Assembly: GCA_900770725.1 (NCBI GenBank)
Contig: CAAGLL010000006.1
Coordinates: 1 to 15,965 of the forward strand
Length of the DNA: 15,965 nt
Origin: an uncultured Succinivibrio sp.
Lineage (GTDB): Bacteria; Pseudomonadota; Gammaproteobacteria; Enterobacterales; Succinivibrionaceae
Direction: 5' to 3'
Position 1 is the first letter of the stretch, and every line of letters starts with the position of its first letter. Below the pieces are notes generated by a model. The model made no database searches and was not told the DNA's origin. It saw nothing but the letters and a program-made list of their open reading frames with translations. The position numbers were made by a program, and so were the translations under genes. This document shows, in pieces, positions 6,666 through 13,084 of this stretch.

Positions 6666-7598
6666 ATGAAAAATTTAAAAAATGCAATTCCTGCTGTAAA
6701 TAAATATCAAGGCTCATGCCTTAAAAAAACCTTGATTTACGAAGGTAGAAAATATTTAATAAAAAAGAAGGATCCCATCAGGCATCGCAATAAGTTCAGC
6801 ACATCTTATAGCGCCAGTATTTATTCGGAAGATATTGGCTGTAAAATTTACAAAGCTTTGGACATCGATGTTCAAAACACATTCTTATGCAAGTGTCTTG
6901 AGAACGGCCAGGAGATTTCTTGCTGTGCTTGTGAGGATTTTAATGACCCGCCTTATCGCTTGAATGAATTTAAAAACATTTATGTTTCTGAGATCCCCTC
7001 TTCCTCTAATTCTGTAACTAATGCATATCCAAGCATTGAGGATATTCAGAGAATTTACAGAACTGCAGAGCCTCTTAAGAATCACCTAGAATTTGAGCAA
7101 AGATTCTGGGATATGATTCTGGTTGACACTTTAATCAATAATCGAGACCGCAATTTAGACAATTGGGGATTTCTAATGCATGATCAAAACGATAGTCTTA
7201 TCAAATTAGCTCCAGTTTATGATTGTGGATCATCATTTTCAGCTCATCTTTCGGAACATAGTGTTGCTGAATGCTTAAAAGATCCATATCTAATGTCGAT
7301 AAAAGAACTTAATATAAACTTTCCATTTCTTTTGAATAACAAGCGTGTCTTGGCCTTTGATCTTTTTAAAAATCCCACTGAAGGACTTAAGGATTCCGTT
7401 CTCAGAATTGTCCCAAAAATTAAAGACCAGGCTGATTATATTTGCAAAATCGTTGAAAACGAAGAAGAACTATCTCCAGAGCGGAAAGACTTTATAATTG
7501 CATCAATGAAACTGCGCTACACAAAAATCCTTGAGCCTTGCTTAAAAAGGCTTCATAAGCAGACAGATGAAAATTTGAATTCAAGAACGATCAAATAG
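6666..7598 (+). CDS. HipA-like / CtkA-like serine-threonine kinase
   Basis: This 310-residue protein has the kinase core of HipA-type toxins without the N-terminal HipA subdomain. KYQGS at 13-17 is the P-loop-like segment, and YLIKKK at 30-35 supplies the ATP-contacting lysine. NNRDRNLDNWGFL at 158-170 is the catalytic loop, with Asp161 the expected catalytic base. APVYDCGSSF at 182-191 is the DFG-equivalent, with Asp186 the metal ligand. Length and motif order fit the 'HipA domain-containing'/CtkA group, related to the Helicobacter CtkA kinase and resembling HipT in size. HipA enzymes phosphorylate glutamyl- or tryptophanyl-tRNA synthetase and arrest growth; the target here is unknown. AGGAG lies about 14 bases before the ATG, inside the preceding gene's end. 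It is strongly AT-rich against GC-rich flanks, indicating recent transfer. All key residues appear intact. Confidence 0.8.
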   Translation: MKNLKNAIPAVNKYQGSCLKKTLIYEGRKYLIKKKDPIRHRNKFSTSYSASIYSEDIGCKIYKALDIDVQNTFLCKCLENGQEISCCACEDFNDPPYRLNEFKNIYVSEIPSSSNSVTNAYPSIEDIQRIYRTAEPLKNHLEFEQRFWDMILVDTLINNRDRNLDNWGFLMHDQNDSLIKLAPVYDCGSSFSAHLSEHSVAECLKDPYLMSIKELNINFPFLLNNKRVLAFDLFKNPTEGLKDSVLRIVPKIKDQADYICKIVENEEELSPERKDFIIASMKLRYTKILEPCLKRLHKQTDENLNSRTIK

Positions 7599-7619
7599 CT
7601 TGAGAAACATCTAACTCGG

Positions 7620-7685
7620 AACGTCGTTTTTCTTCTGCCTCAACGTCGTTGCCTGCGTCTAATTTTGTCGTTTCTTTCACATGCC
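7620..7685. repeat. Three 22-bp spaced GTCGTT motifs
   Basis: GTCGTT occurs at 7623, 7645 and 7667, exactly 22 bases apart. The first two copies share AACGTCGTT and the third reads TTTGTCGTT. The block sits at the right edge of the AT-rich islet, just after the kinase stop codon. The rest of 7599-7812 holds only a small hairpin (7765-7780, CAGGGCG/CGCCCTG) ahead of the methyltransferase gene. Confidence 0.5.
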
Positions 7686-7812
7686 GCCATAAGTCCGCAG
7701 GCCAATGCCTCAGCGCGGGTCTCAAGCCATGCGGCAAGGGCGCAAGGCGCATGGGATGTCACCACAGGGCGTCCGCCCTGCCGCCTGAGTTGAAGACACG
7801 AGGAGATCCTCC

Positions 7813-8841
7813 ATGGCAATCCACAACCGATCGCACCGCAACCATGCGCTGATGTCCCTAAACAGGATGCAAAGGGAGAGCCCGACCAAGCCAGGCGACG
7901 CTGCCGCAAGTCCCAAGGAGAGCGTCATCTGCCTTGAGATCGCGGACTGCTGCGACTTCCTAAAGGGGATCCCGGATGGCTCCGTGCAGCTCATCTGCAT
8001 CGATCCTCCGTACAACCTCGATCTTGCCTCCTGGGACCGCTGCGACCACTACATCGACTGGGCCGCAAAGTGGATAGCCGAGGCGTACCGGGTGCTCTCT
8101 GACACCGGCAGCATGGCTGTGTTCGGTGGGATCCAGTTTCGGGACGCCAAATCAGGCGATCTCATCGACATCATCAGCCATGTGCGGCACCACACCCGAT
8201 TCAAGCTCGTCAACACCATCATCTGGCACTACAGGAACGGAATGTCGGCAAGGCGCTTCTTTGCAAACCGGCACGAGGAGATCATCTGGCTTGCCAAGTC
8301 CGACCGCTACTACTTCGATCTCGACTCGGTGAGGATCCCCTACGAGCCCGGGCAGCTTGAGCTGGCGCTCAGGGACCGGCGCCTCAACCCTGAGAGCGTG
8401 ATGAAGGGACGCAACCCAACCAACGTCTGGGAGATCGGAAGGCTCAACGGCAACAGCCGCGAGCGCGTGGGGCACCCCACCCAGAAGCCCCTTGAGATCA
8501 TAAGGAGGCTCGTAAGGTCGCTCTCCTCCCCAGGATCGGTGGTCCTCGACTTCTTCGCAGGCAGCGGCACCACCGGCAGGGCCTGCCTTGAGGAGGGGCG
8601 GCACTGCCTGATGTGCGACAGCGATCCGATGTCCCGCATCTACTTTCAAAGGCACCTTGACCGCATGGAGGCGCAAGGCGGAAAAGCGTGCTGGCATCGC
8701 GCGGGCACGGCTAGGGAGTTCTTTGCGATGGTGAAGGGAGGAGCGGCGTCAAAGGGCTATGAGGAGCAAGAAGATGAAAGATCCTGGGAAGAGGCGGAGG
8801 GAGAGGGAAAGGGAAAGGGAAAGCCTGGGAGCGGAGGATAG
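7813..8841 (+). CDS. Site-specific DNA methyltransferase, beta class, MboII-like adenine-N6 type
   Basis: The ATG at 7813 follows AGGAG by 7 bases. The 342-residue protein has catalytic DPPY at 64-67 before the S-adenosylmethionine-binding FFAGSGTT at 247-254, the beta-class order. Between them are GMSARRFFANRHEEIIW at 143-159, FDLDSVR at 168-174, and NPTNVWEIGRLNGNSRERVGHPTQKP at 201-226. From memory these blocks closely resemble the MboII/HpyAII type of N6-adenine methylase, which acts on GAAGA; the specificity here is inference. No restriction endonuclease gene lies on either side, so it is orphan within the window. The last 28 or so residues are an acidic then Gly/Lys-rich tail encoded by a purine-only run with GGGAAA repeats near 8805-8822, unlike a conserved domain. 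Its composition is GC-rich, unlike the islet upstream. Confidence 0.88.
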   Translation: MAIHNRSHRNHALMSLNRMQRESPTKPGDAAASPKESVICLEIADCCDFLKGIPDGSVQLICIDPPYNLDLASWDRCDHYIDWAAKWIAEAYRVLSDTGSMAVFGGIQFRDAKSGDLIDIISHVRHHTRFKLVNTIIWHYRNGMSARRFFANRHEEIIWLAKSDRYYFDLDSVRIPYEPGQLELALRDRRLNPESVMKGRNPTNVWEIGRLNGNSRERVGHPTQKPLEIIRRLVRSLSSPGSVVLDFFAGSGTTGRACLEEGRHCLMCDSDPMSRIYFQRHLDRMEAQGGKACWHRAGTAREFFAMVKGGAASKGYEEQEDERSWEEAEGEGKGKGKPGSGG

Positions 8842-9116
8842 CAAGGCCGCGGCCCCAGGCCCTGGCCTAGGCGCGGCAGAGGCACCCGTCAAAGCCTAGG
8901 CAGGGCCCGGCTCCCTCCATGGGCTATGCGAATGGATCTTTGCCATTGCAGCCCATGGGATCCCATCCATGATGCCCCCGCCACCAAGGGCGCACCCTTG
9001 GCCCTCATGCTAAAATGCACGCTGTCATGCGGCAGCGCCGGCGCGCCGCATCCTGTTTGATGGCGCCTTGGGCGCCCCGCATTGCAACCGCGGTCTTCCT
9101 GGTGCCGTCGTAAGAA
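8842..9116. other. Hairpin-rich intergenic region upstream of mrdA
   Basis: No gene is seen here. A long interrupted hairpin at 8917-8958 pairs CCATGGGC with GCCCATGG and, inside, TGC/GCA and AATGG/CCATT. CCAAGGG/CCCTTGG follows at 8984-9001, ATGCGGC/GCCGCAT at 9027-9051, and GGCGCC occurs twice around 9062-9076. The first could terminate methyltransferase transcription, but no T tract follows. The rsfS-rlmH genes that often precede mrdA in gammaproteobacteria are absent. Confidence 0.55.
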
Positions 9117-11147
9117 GTGTCCCTGTTCAACCCCGAAATCAAAAAAGCCAAGGAGCGGCAGCTCTTCGGGCCGGAGCGGCGCAAGCGCCGCCGCGACCAG
9201 TCCCAGCAGGGCAATGGCAGGCGCGACACCGAGGCCGAGAACCGGATCTTCAGAAACCGCGTGATCGCCTGCCTGGCAGTCTGCGCGGTGATGGTGGCGG
9301 TGCTGTTCTCAAACCTCTACTACCTCCAGGTGATCTCATACAAGGACTACCAGACAAGGTCCAACGAGAACCGCCTCAAGATAGTCCCGGTCGTGCCCTC
9401 GCGCGGGATCATCTACGACCGCAACGGCGTGGTGCTCGCCGACAACCGCCCGGTCTACCACCTGGTGCTCTACCCGGCAAAGGAGTTTGACACCTTGGCG
9501 GAGATCCGCGAGCTCAACGCCCTGCTCTCGCTCGATCTCACCGAGCGGGAGGCCGTGTCGCTCTCCCGCCAGGCCAGGACCCGCAAGAAGTTCTCGGGCA
9601 TAGAGATCTCAGACCTGCTCTCCGAGGAGCAGATAGCCACGTTCTCGGTCAACAGCTACCGCTACCCCAACGTCCAGGTCGCAGCCTCGCTCAAGCGCTA
9701 CTACCCCTTCGCCGACATCGCGACCCACGCCATAGGCTACGTCTCGCGCATCAACCAGGCCGACGTGGACATGCTCACCGCCGACGGGCGCATCGACAAC
9801 TACGAGGGATCGACCGAGATCGGCAAGCTCGGGATCGAGAAGTACTACGAGGACGTGCTCCACGGCAGGACCGGATCGCGCGAGGTCGAGGTCAACAGCC
9901 ACGGCCAGATCATCCGCACCATCAAGTACAACCCGCCAAAGCCCGGCGACGACATCACGGTCTCCCTGGACATCAGGCTCCAGTACTACGCCCAGGAGCT
10001 CCTGGGCGACACCCGCGGCGCCATCGCGGCGCTCGATCCTGCCACGGGCGAGATCCTCGCGATGTACTCGAACCCCTCCTACGATCCCAACCTCTTTGTC
10101 AGGGGCATCAGGTCGCGCGACTACTCGCGCCTCCTCAACAACCCCGGCCGCCCGCTCATCAACCGCGTGACCCAGGGCGGCTACGCCCCGGCCTCGACGG
10201 CCAAGCCCCTCATGTGCGTGATGGGACTCAACGAGGGGCTCGTGACTCCGACGGGATCGTTCTACGGCATGCCCTACTTCCGCCTGCCCAACTCCACCCA
10301 CCAGTTCCGCGACTGGAGGTCCTGGGGCCACGGCTGGCTCGACCTCTACCGCGCCCTCGAGGTCTCGGCTGACACCTACTTCTACGATCTGGCCTACCGC
10401 GCCGGGATCAACACCATCCACAGGTACTTGGACCTCTTTGGATTCGGGCGCAGGACCAACATCGACCTCATGGAGGAGTCAACCGGGGTCAACCCCTCGC
10501 GGGAGTGGAAGAGGGCGCGCTTCCACAAGGGCTGGGCGCTCGGCGACACCGTGCCCATCGGCATCGGCCAGGGCTACTGGACCACGACGCTCATGCAGCT
10601 GGTGAAGGCCCACATGACGCTCTCCGAGCGCGGCAAGGTCAACACGCCCCACCTGATGCGCGCCATCAGCGATCCCGCCGACGGCGGCAAGCTCAAGCGC
10701 GGCTTTGAGAACCGCGAGAAGCCGCCCTACATCGAGCTTCGCGACAGCTCCTACTGGGACGTCTGCCGCGACGGCATGTACCTCGTGGTGAACGGCCCCG
10801 AGGGCACCGGCAGGCGCGCCTTCGAGGGCGCGCGCTACAAGGCCGCCGGCAAGTCGGGCACCGCGCAGCTCGTCGCGGTCAAGCAAGGCGAGAAGTACGA
10901 CGCCTCGAAGCTCAAGGTCGAGCACCGCGACAACGCGCTCTTCGTGGCGTACGCGCCGTTCCTAAAGCCGAGGATCCTCGTCGGGGTGATCCTCGAGAAC
11001 GCAGGCGGCGGCTCGCGCATGGCAGCCCCCATAGCCCGCGCCCTCATCGACAAGTACCTGCTGGAGCTCAATCCCGGCGGCTACATGGGCGAGAGCGAGC
11101 CCAGGTACGTCAAGTTCGGCATGGGCGGCACCGTGGGCGTGCAGTAG
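9117..11147 (+). CDS. mrdA: Penicillin-binding protein 2, peptidoglycan D,D-transpeptidase
   Basis: PBP2 cross-links peptidoglycan in the inner membrane during rod elongation, working with RodA. The 676-residue protein has a basic cytoplasmic N-terminus (RRKRRR at 21-26), one membrane segment at about 48-70, and the PBP dimer segment with PSRGIIYDRNG at 94-104. The transpeptidase domain has active-site STAK at 360-363, SAD at 417-419 and KSGT at 579-582, all intact. Length is slightly above the E. coli 633. The start is the GTG at 9117: an in-frame TAA lies two codons upstream and the first ATG codon is at residue 59, inside the membrane segment. The ribosome binding site is poor. Its usual partner rodA follows only after an insertion sequence. 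The C-terminal GGYMGESEPRYVKFGMGG tail is not part of the catalytic fold. Confidence 0.96.
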   Translation: MSLFNPEIKKAKERQLFGPERRKRRRDQSQQGNGRRDTEAENRIFRNRVIACLAVCAVMVAVLFSNLYYLQVISYKDYQTRSNENRLKIVPVVPSRGIIYDRNGVVLADNRPVYHLVLYPAKEFDTLAEIRELNALLSLDLTEREAVSLSRQARTRKKFSGIEISDLLSEEQIATFSVNSYRYPNVQVAASLKRYYPFADIATHAIGYVSRINQADVDMLTADGRIDNYEGSTEIGKLGIEKYYEDVLHGRTGSREVEVNSHGQIIRTIKYNPPKPGDDITVSLDIRLQYYAQELLGDTRGAIAALDPATGEILAMYSNPSYDPNLFVRGIRSRDYSRLLNNPGRPLINRVTQGGYAPASTAKPLMCVMGLNEGLVTPTGSFYGMPYFRLPNSTHQFRDWRSWGHGWLDLYRALEVSADTYFYDLAYRAGINTIHRYLDLFGFGRRTNIDLMEESTGVNPSREWKRARFHKGWALGDTVPIGIGQGYWTTTLMQLVKAHMTLSERGKVNTPHLMRAISDPADGGKLKRGFENREKPPYIELRDSSYWDVCRDGMYLVVNGPEGTGRRAFEGARYKAAGKSGTAQLVAVKQGEKYDASKLKVEHRDNALFVAYAPFLKPRILVGVILENAGGGSRMAAPIARALIDKYLLELNPGGYMGESEPRYVKFGMGGTVGVQ

Positions 11148-11153
11148 GACGGG

Positions 11154-11207
11154 GCCTGCTCCAAGGCCCTGGAGCAGGCATCCGCGCTTTGGGCGCATGT
11201 TTTTTTT
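11154..11207 (+). terminator. Terminator region after mrdA
   Basis: GCCTGCTCCA at 11154-11163 pairs perfectly with TGGAGCAGGC at 11170-11179. A second small GCGC-type stem at 11184-11196 is followed by eight T residues at 11200-11207. The hairpin starts 6 bases past the mrdA stop, so mrdA transcription probably ends here rather than continuing to rodA. Confidence 0.65.
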
Positions 11208-11245
11208 ATGAAACTAATTTACAGATCTTGAGGCAACACTAATCC

Positions 11246-11267
11246 TGCGGGGAAAACCGCATTTTTT
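11246..11267 (+). terminator. Second hairpin with T tract, near the IS110 transposase 3' end
   Basis: TGCGG at 11246-11250 pairs with CCGCA at 11257-11261, followed by TTTTTT. It lies 15 bases beyond the transposase stop codon. Read on the minus strand it is also preceded by an A/T tract, so it may be bidirectional and may belong to the element's end. Confidence 0.45.
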
Positions 11268-11281
11268 AAATTCCTTTTAAA

Positions 11282-12670
11282 TCAGCTTATTGGTTCAGCT
11301 CTGCGCTTTCGCCTGACCTCCGTCCTCACCGTCCCGTATGTCGCTCCGGACTCGTCCGTGAGCACAATGTCCCCGTTGATCCCGAGATCCACTTCGGCAA
11401 CACCCTCTGCAGCAGCGCGGAGCCTCTCCACGCGGTGTTTCCTCAGCGTCTGGCAGTTTGGATCGTCCTGGTACGGGGCGTCGTCGCGGAACATGGCAAA
11501 GATGATCCGCACGAGCTTGTGCGCCGTCGCGATGACGGCGCGCAGATGCCCGCGCCGTTCCTTCAGCGCCTGGAAGTACTGCCCGACCTTGCCGCCCCTG
11601 CCCTTCATCAGGGATATGGCGTTGGCGCACTCGACCAGCGTCGCGCGCAGGTGCTTGTTCCCCTTCGTCACACGCCCCGAGGTCCTGCGCCCGGCGGACT
11701 CGTTGTTCCCAGGCGAGACTCCGGCCCAGGAGGCGAACTTCCGGGAGTTGCCGAAGGAGCTGAGATCGTCGCCAATCTCGCACAGGATCTGAACCGCAGC
11801 CTTCTCCTTCACCCCAGGCAGGGTCTGCAGCAGCTCAAGCTGGCGCGAGTACGGAGAGAGGAGCTGCTTGATCCTCGCGTACAGCGTCTCCTCCTCGGCC
11901 TCGGCGCAGCGCATCATCCTCATGCTGCTGCGCACCGACTCCCAGACCGGAGACTGCATGTCGGCGTCCAGCGCCTCGTAAATCTCCTCGGGCGAATGCT
12001 TCAGCTTTCCGCAATTGGCCTTGATGAACTCGAGCAGCGCCTCGCCGCTGAGCCCGTCCTCAACCAGCGCCTTGACGATCCTCGACGCGGCCAGGCCGCG
12101 CAGATCGCTGAACACAGCGGAGGCCCTGCACCCGAGGCTGCTCAGATCCTTGTGCACCCTCTGAAGCGTGATCCTGGCCATCCTGGCGGCGTTCCTCATC
12201 GCGCGGGAGAGCGCGCGCAGCTCCCTGAACCTCCTCGCTGGAATGAACGAGGGCCGGCTGGTCCCCATCCTGGCGATCTCGCAGAGGCGCCGGGCGTCGC
12301 CCTCGTCGGTCTTCCTTCCCCGCAGCGGCTTCACGTCGCGCGCGTTGAGAACATGGATCTGGCTGCTCCTGAACCCGGCCTCCTCGAGCAGGCCGTACAG
12401 CGAGAGCCAGTAGACCCCGGTCGACTCCATGACGATCACCTCGGGCTTGAACTTCAGGCACGTCTCCACGAATTCGGAGAGTTCCCTCCGGGTGGTCGGC
12501 TCGACCCGGGCCTCGGACGTCTCGAGCCTGGCGGTTCCAAGCTCGCAGCGCTGCAGCGAGGCGACGAGCATGTTGGCATGGACGTCGATCCCGATTGCCG
12601 CCGCGTGGACGGCGCGGACCACCGCGTTTTGTCCGGAACTGGACGGACATGGCTTACAATGTACTGGCAT
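11282..12670 (-). CDS. IS110-family transposase (DEDD/serine recombinase type)
   Basis: This 462-residue protein has the two IS110 domains. The N-terminal RuvC-like DEDD domain shows IGIDVH (Asp29), VMESTGVYW (Glu82) and GRKTDEGDARRL (Asp122 and Asp125). The C-terminal Transposase_20 domain shows LQTLPGVKEKAAVQILCEIG at 281-300 and FASWAGVSPGNNESAGRRTSG at 312-332, with Ser325 the likely nucleophile. Both catalytic sets look intact. About 60 extra C-terminal residues make it longer than many members. GGGAGG precedes the ATG at 12670 by about 5 bases. IS110 enzymes move the element using a structured bridge RNA encoded in a non-coding end. The gene opposes mrdA and rodA and separates them. A 496-residue frame on the opposite strand is its shadow. 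Confidence 0.93.
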   Translation of the reverse strand: MPVHCKPCPSSSGQNAVVRAVHAAAIGIDVHANMLVASLQRCELGTARLETSEARVEPTTRRELSEFVETCLKFKPEVIVMESTGVYWLSLYGLLEEAGFRSSQIHVLNARDVKPLRGRKTDEGDARRLCEIARMGTSRPSFIPARRFRELRALSRAMRNAARMARITLQRVHKDLSSLGCRASAVFSDLRGLAASRIVKALVEDGLSGEALLEFIKANCGKLKHSPEEIYEALDADMQSPVWESVRSSMRMMRCAEAEEETLYARIKQLLSPYSRQLELLQTLPGVKEKAAVQILCEIGDDLSSFGNSRKFASWAGVSPGNNESAGRRTSGRVTKGNKHLRATLVECANAISLMKGRGGKVGQYFQALKERRGHLRAVIATAHKLVRIIFAMFRDDAPYQDDPNCQTLRKHRVERLRAAAEGVAEVDLGINGDIVLTDESGATYGTVRTEVRRKRRAEPIS

Positions 12671-12925
12671 GTTTCCCTCCCATTAGGGGTGCATGTTGAA
12701 AAAGAGGGAAGGCGGCAAGCCCGTCAGCTTCGACAGAAGCCGGTCACCGCCCAACGGCGGCGCCGCGTTTTTTTATTCGTGCTGCATTCCAAGCTGCAGG
12801 GCATTTGGGATGCGCACAAGAAGGGGTACGCTGGCGGGCGCGGTCTCAGTTTTTCAACGGGATCCAAAAGGTCTTCAAAAAAAAGCTCGAGATCCTGGCT
12901 GCCTTCCCTCCTCAAGTCTAGTTGA
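12671..12925 (-). ncRNA. Candidate IS110 bridge RNA region
   Basis: About 250 non-coding bases lie upstream of the transposase, where IS110-group elements encode the bridge RNA. Read on the minus strand it can form several stems, including GCTTC/GAAGC around 12728-12741, CCGCC/GGCGG at 12747-12760, and CTGCA/TGCAG around 12782-12798. A T7 tract at 12768-12774 on the plus strand could also end transcription toward rodA. The guide loops cannot be assigned without the exact element ends. Confidence 0.4.
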
Positions 12926-13084
12926 CGCTGCATGATCCAGCGGGCAATCGAAGACCCCCGTTTCATCAAGACGGGGTGACGAAGCCGCCATCAGTGTTTT
13001 TCAATGCAAGGCCGTGGCACGGCCTTCTGGGAAGGCGGCCGCCTGGGAGCTCACGCTCCCCGGCGGCCGCGAGAGGACATCAGG
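12926..13084 (+). other. Hairpin-rich leader of rodA
   Basis: This stretch lies between the approximate IS end and the rodA start. CCCCGT/ACGGGG pair at 12956-12976. AAGGCCGTG/CACGGCCTT form a perfect inverted repeat at 13008-13026. GCGGCCGCCTGGGAGC at 13035-13050 pairs with 13055-13070 with one mismatch around a TCAC loop. This last stem ends 14 bases before the rodA ATG, close enough to affect ribosome access. No clear sigma-70 promoter for rodA was found. Confidence 0.55.

Larger units (their letters stand above)
11209..12925 (-). mobile_element. IS110-family insertion sequence, approximate limits
   Basis: The element contains the transposase gene plus non-coding flanks. IS110 elements usually lack terminal inverted repeats and long target duplications, so the ends cannot be fixed from one copy; the coordinates are rough. 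The right-hand flank, upstream of the transposase, is the longer one, as expected when the bridge RNA lies on the 5' side. Confidence 0.5.

Noticed and set aside
9609..10421. 270-residue minus-strand frame within mrdA
   Set aside because: Val/Gly/Glu-rich antisense of a well-recognised PBP2 gene with no motif of its own.
11435..12925. 496-residue plus-strand open frame opposite the IS110 transposase
   Set aside because: It is Arg/Pro/Gly-rich shadow translation of a GC-rich gene; the minus-strand frame carries all IS110 motifs.
11209..12925. Terminal inverted repeats or a target duplication of the IS
   Set aside because: No convincing matching ends were found, as expected for IS110; short T-rich similarities near both ends are too simple to count.
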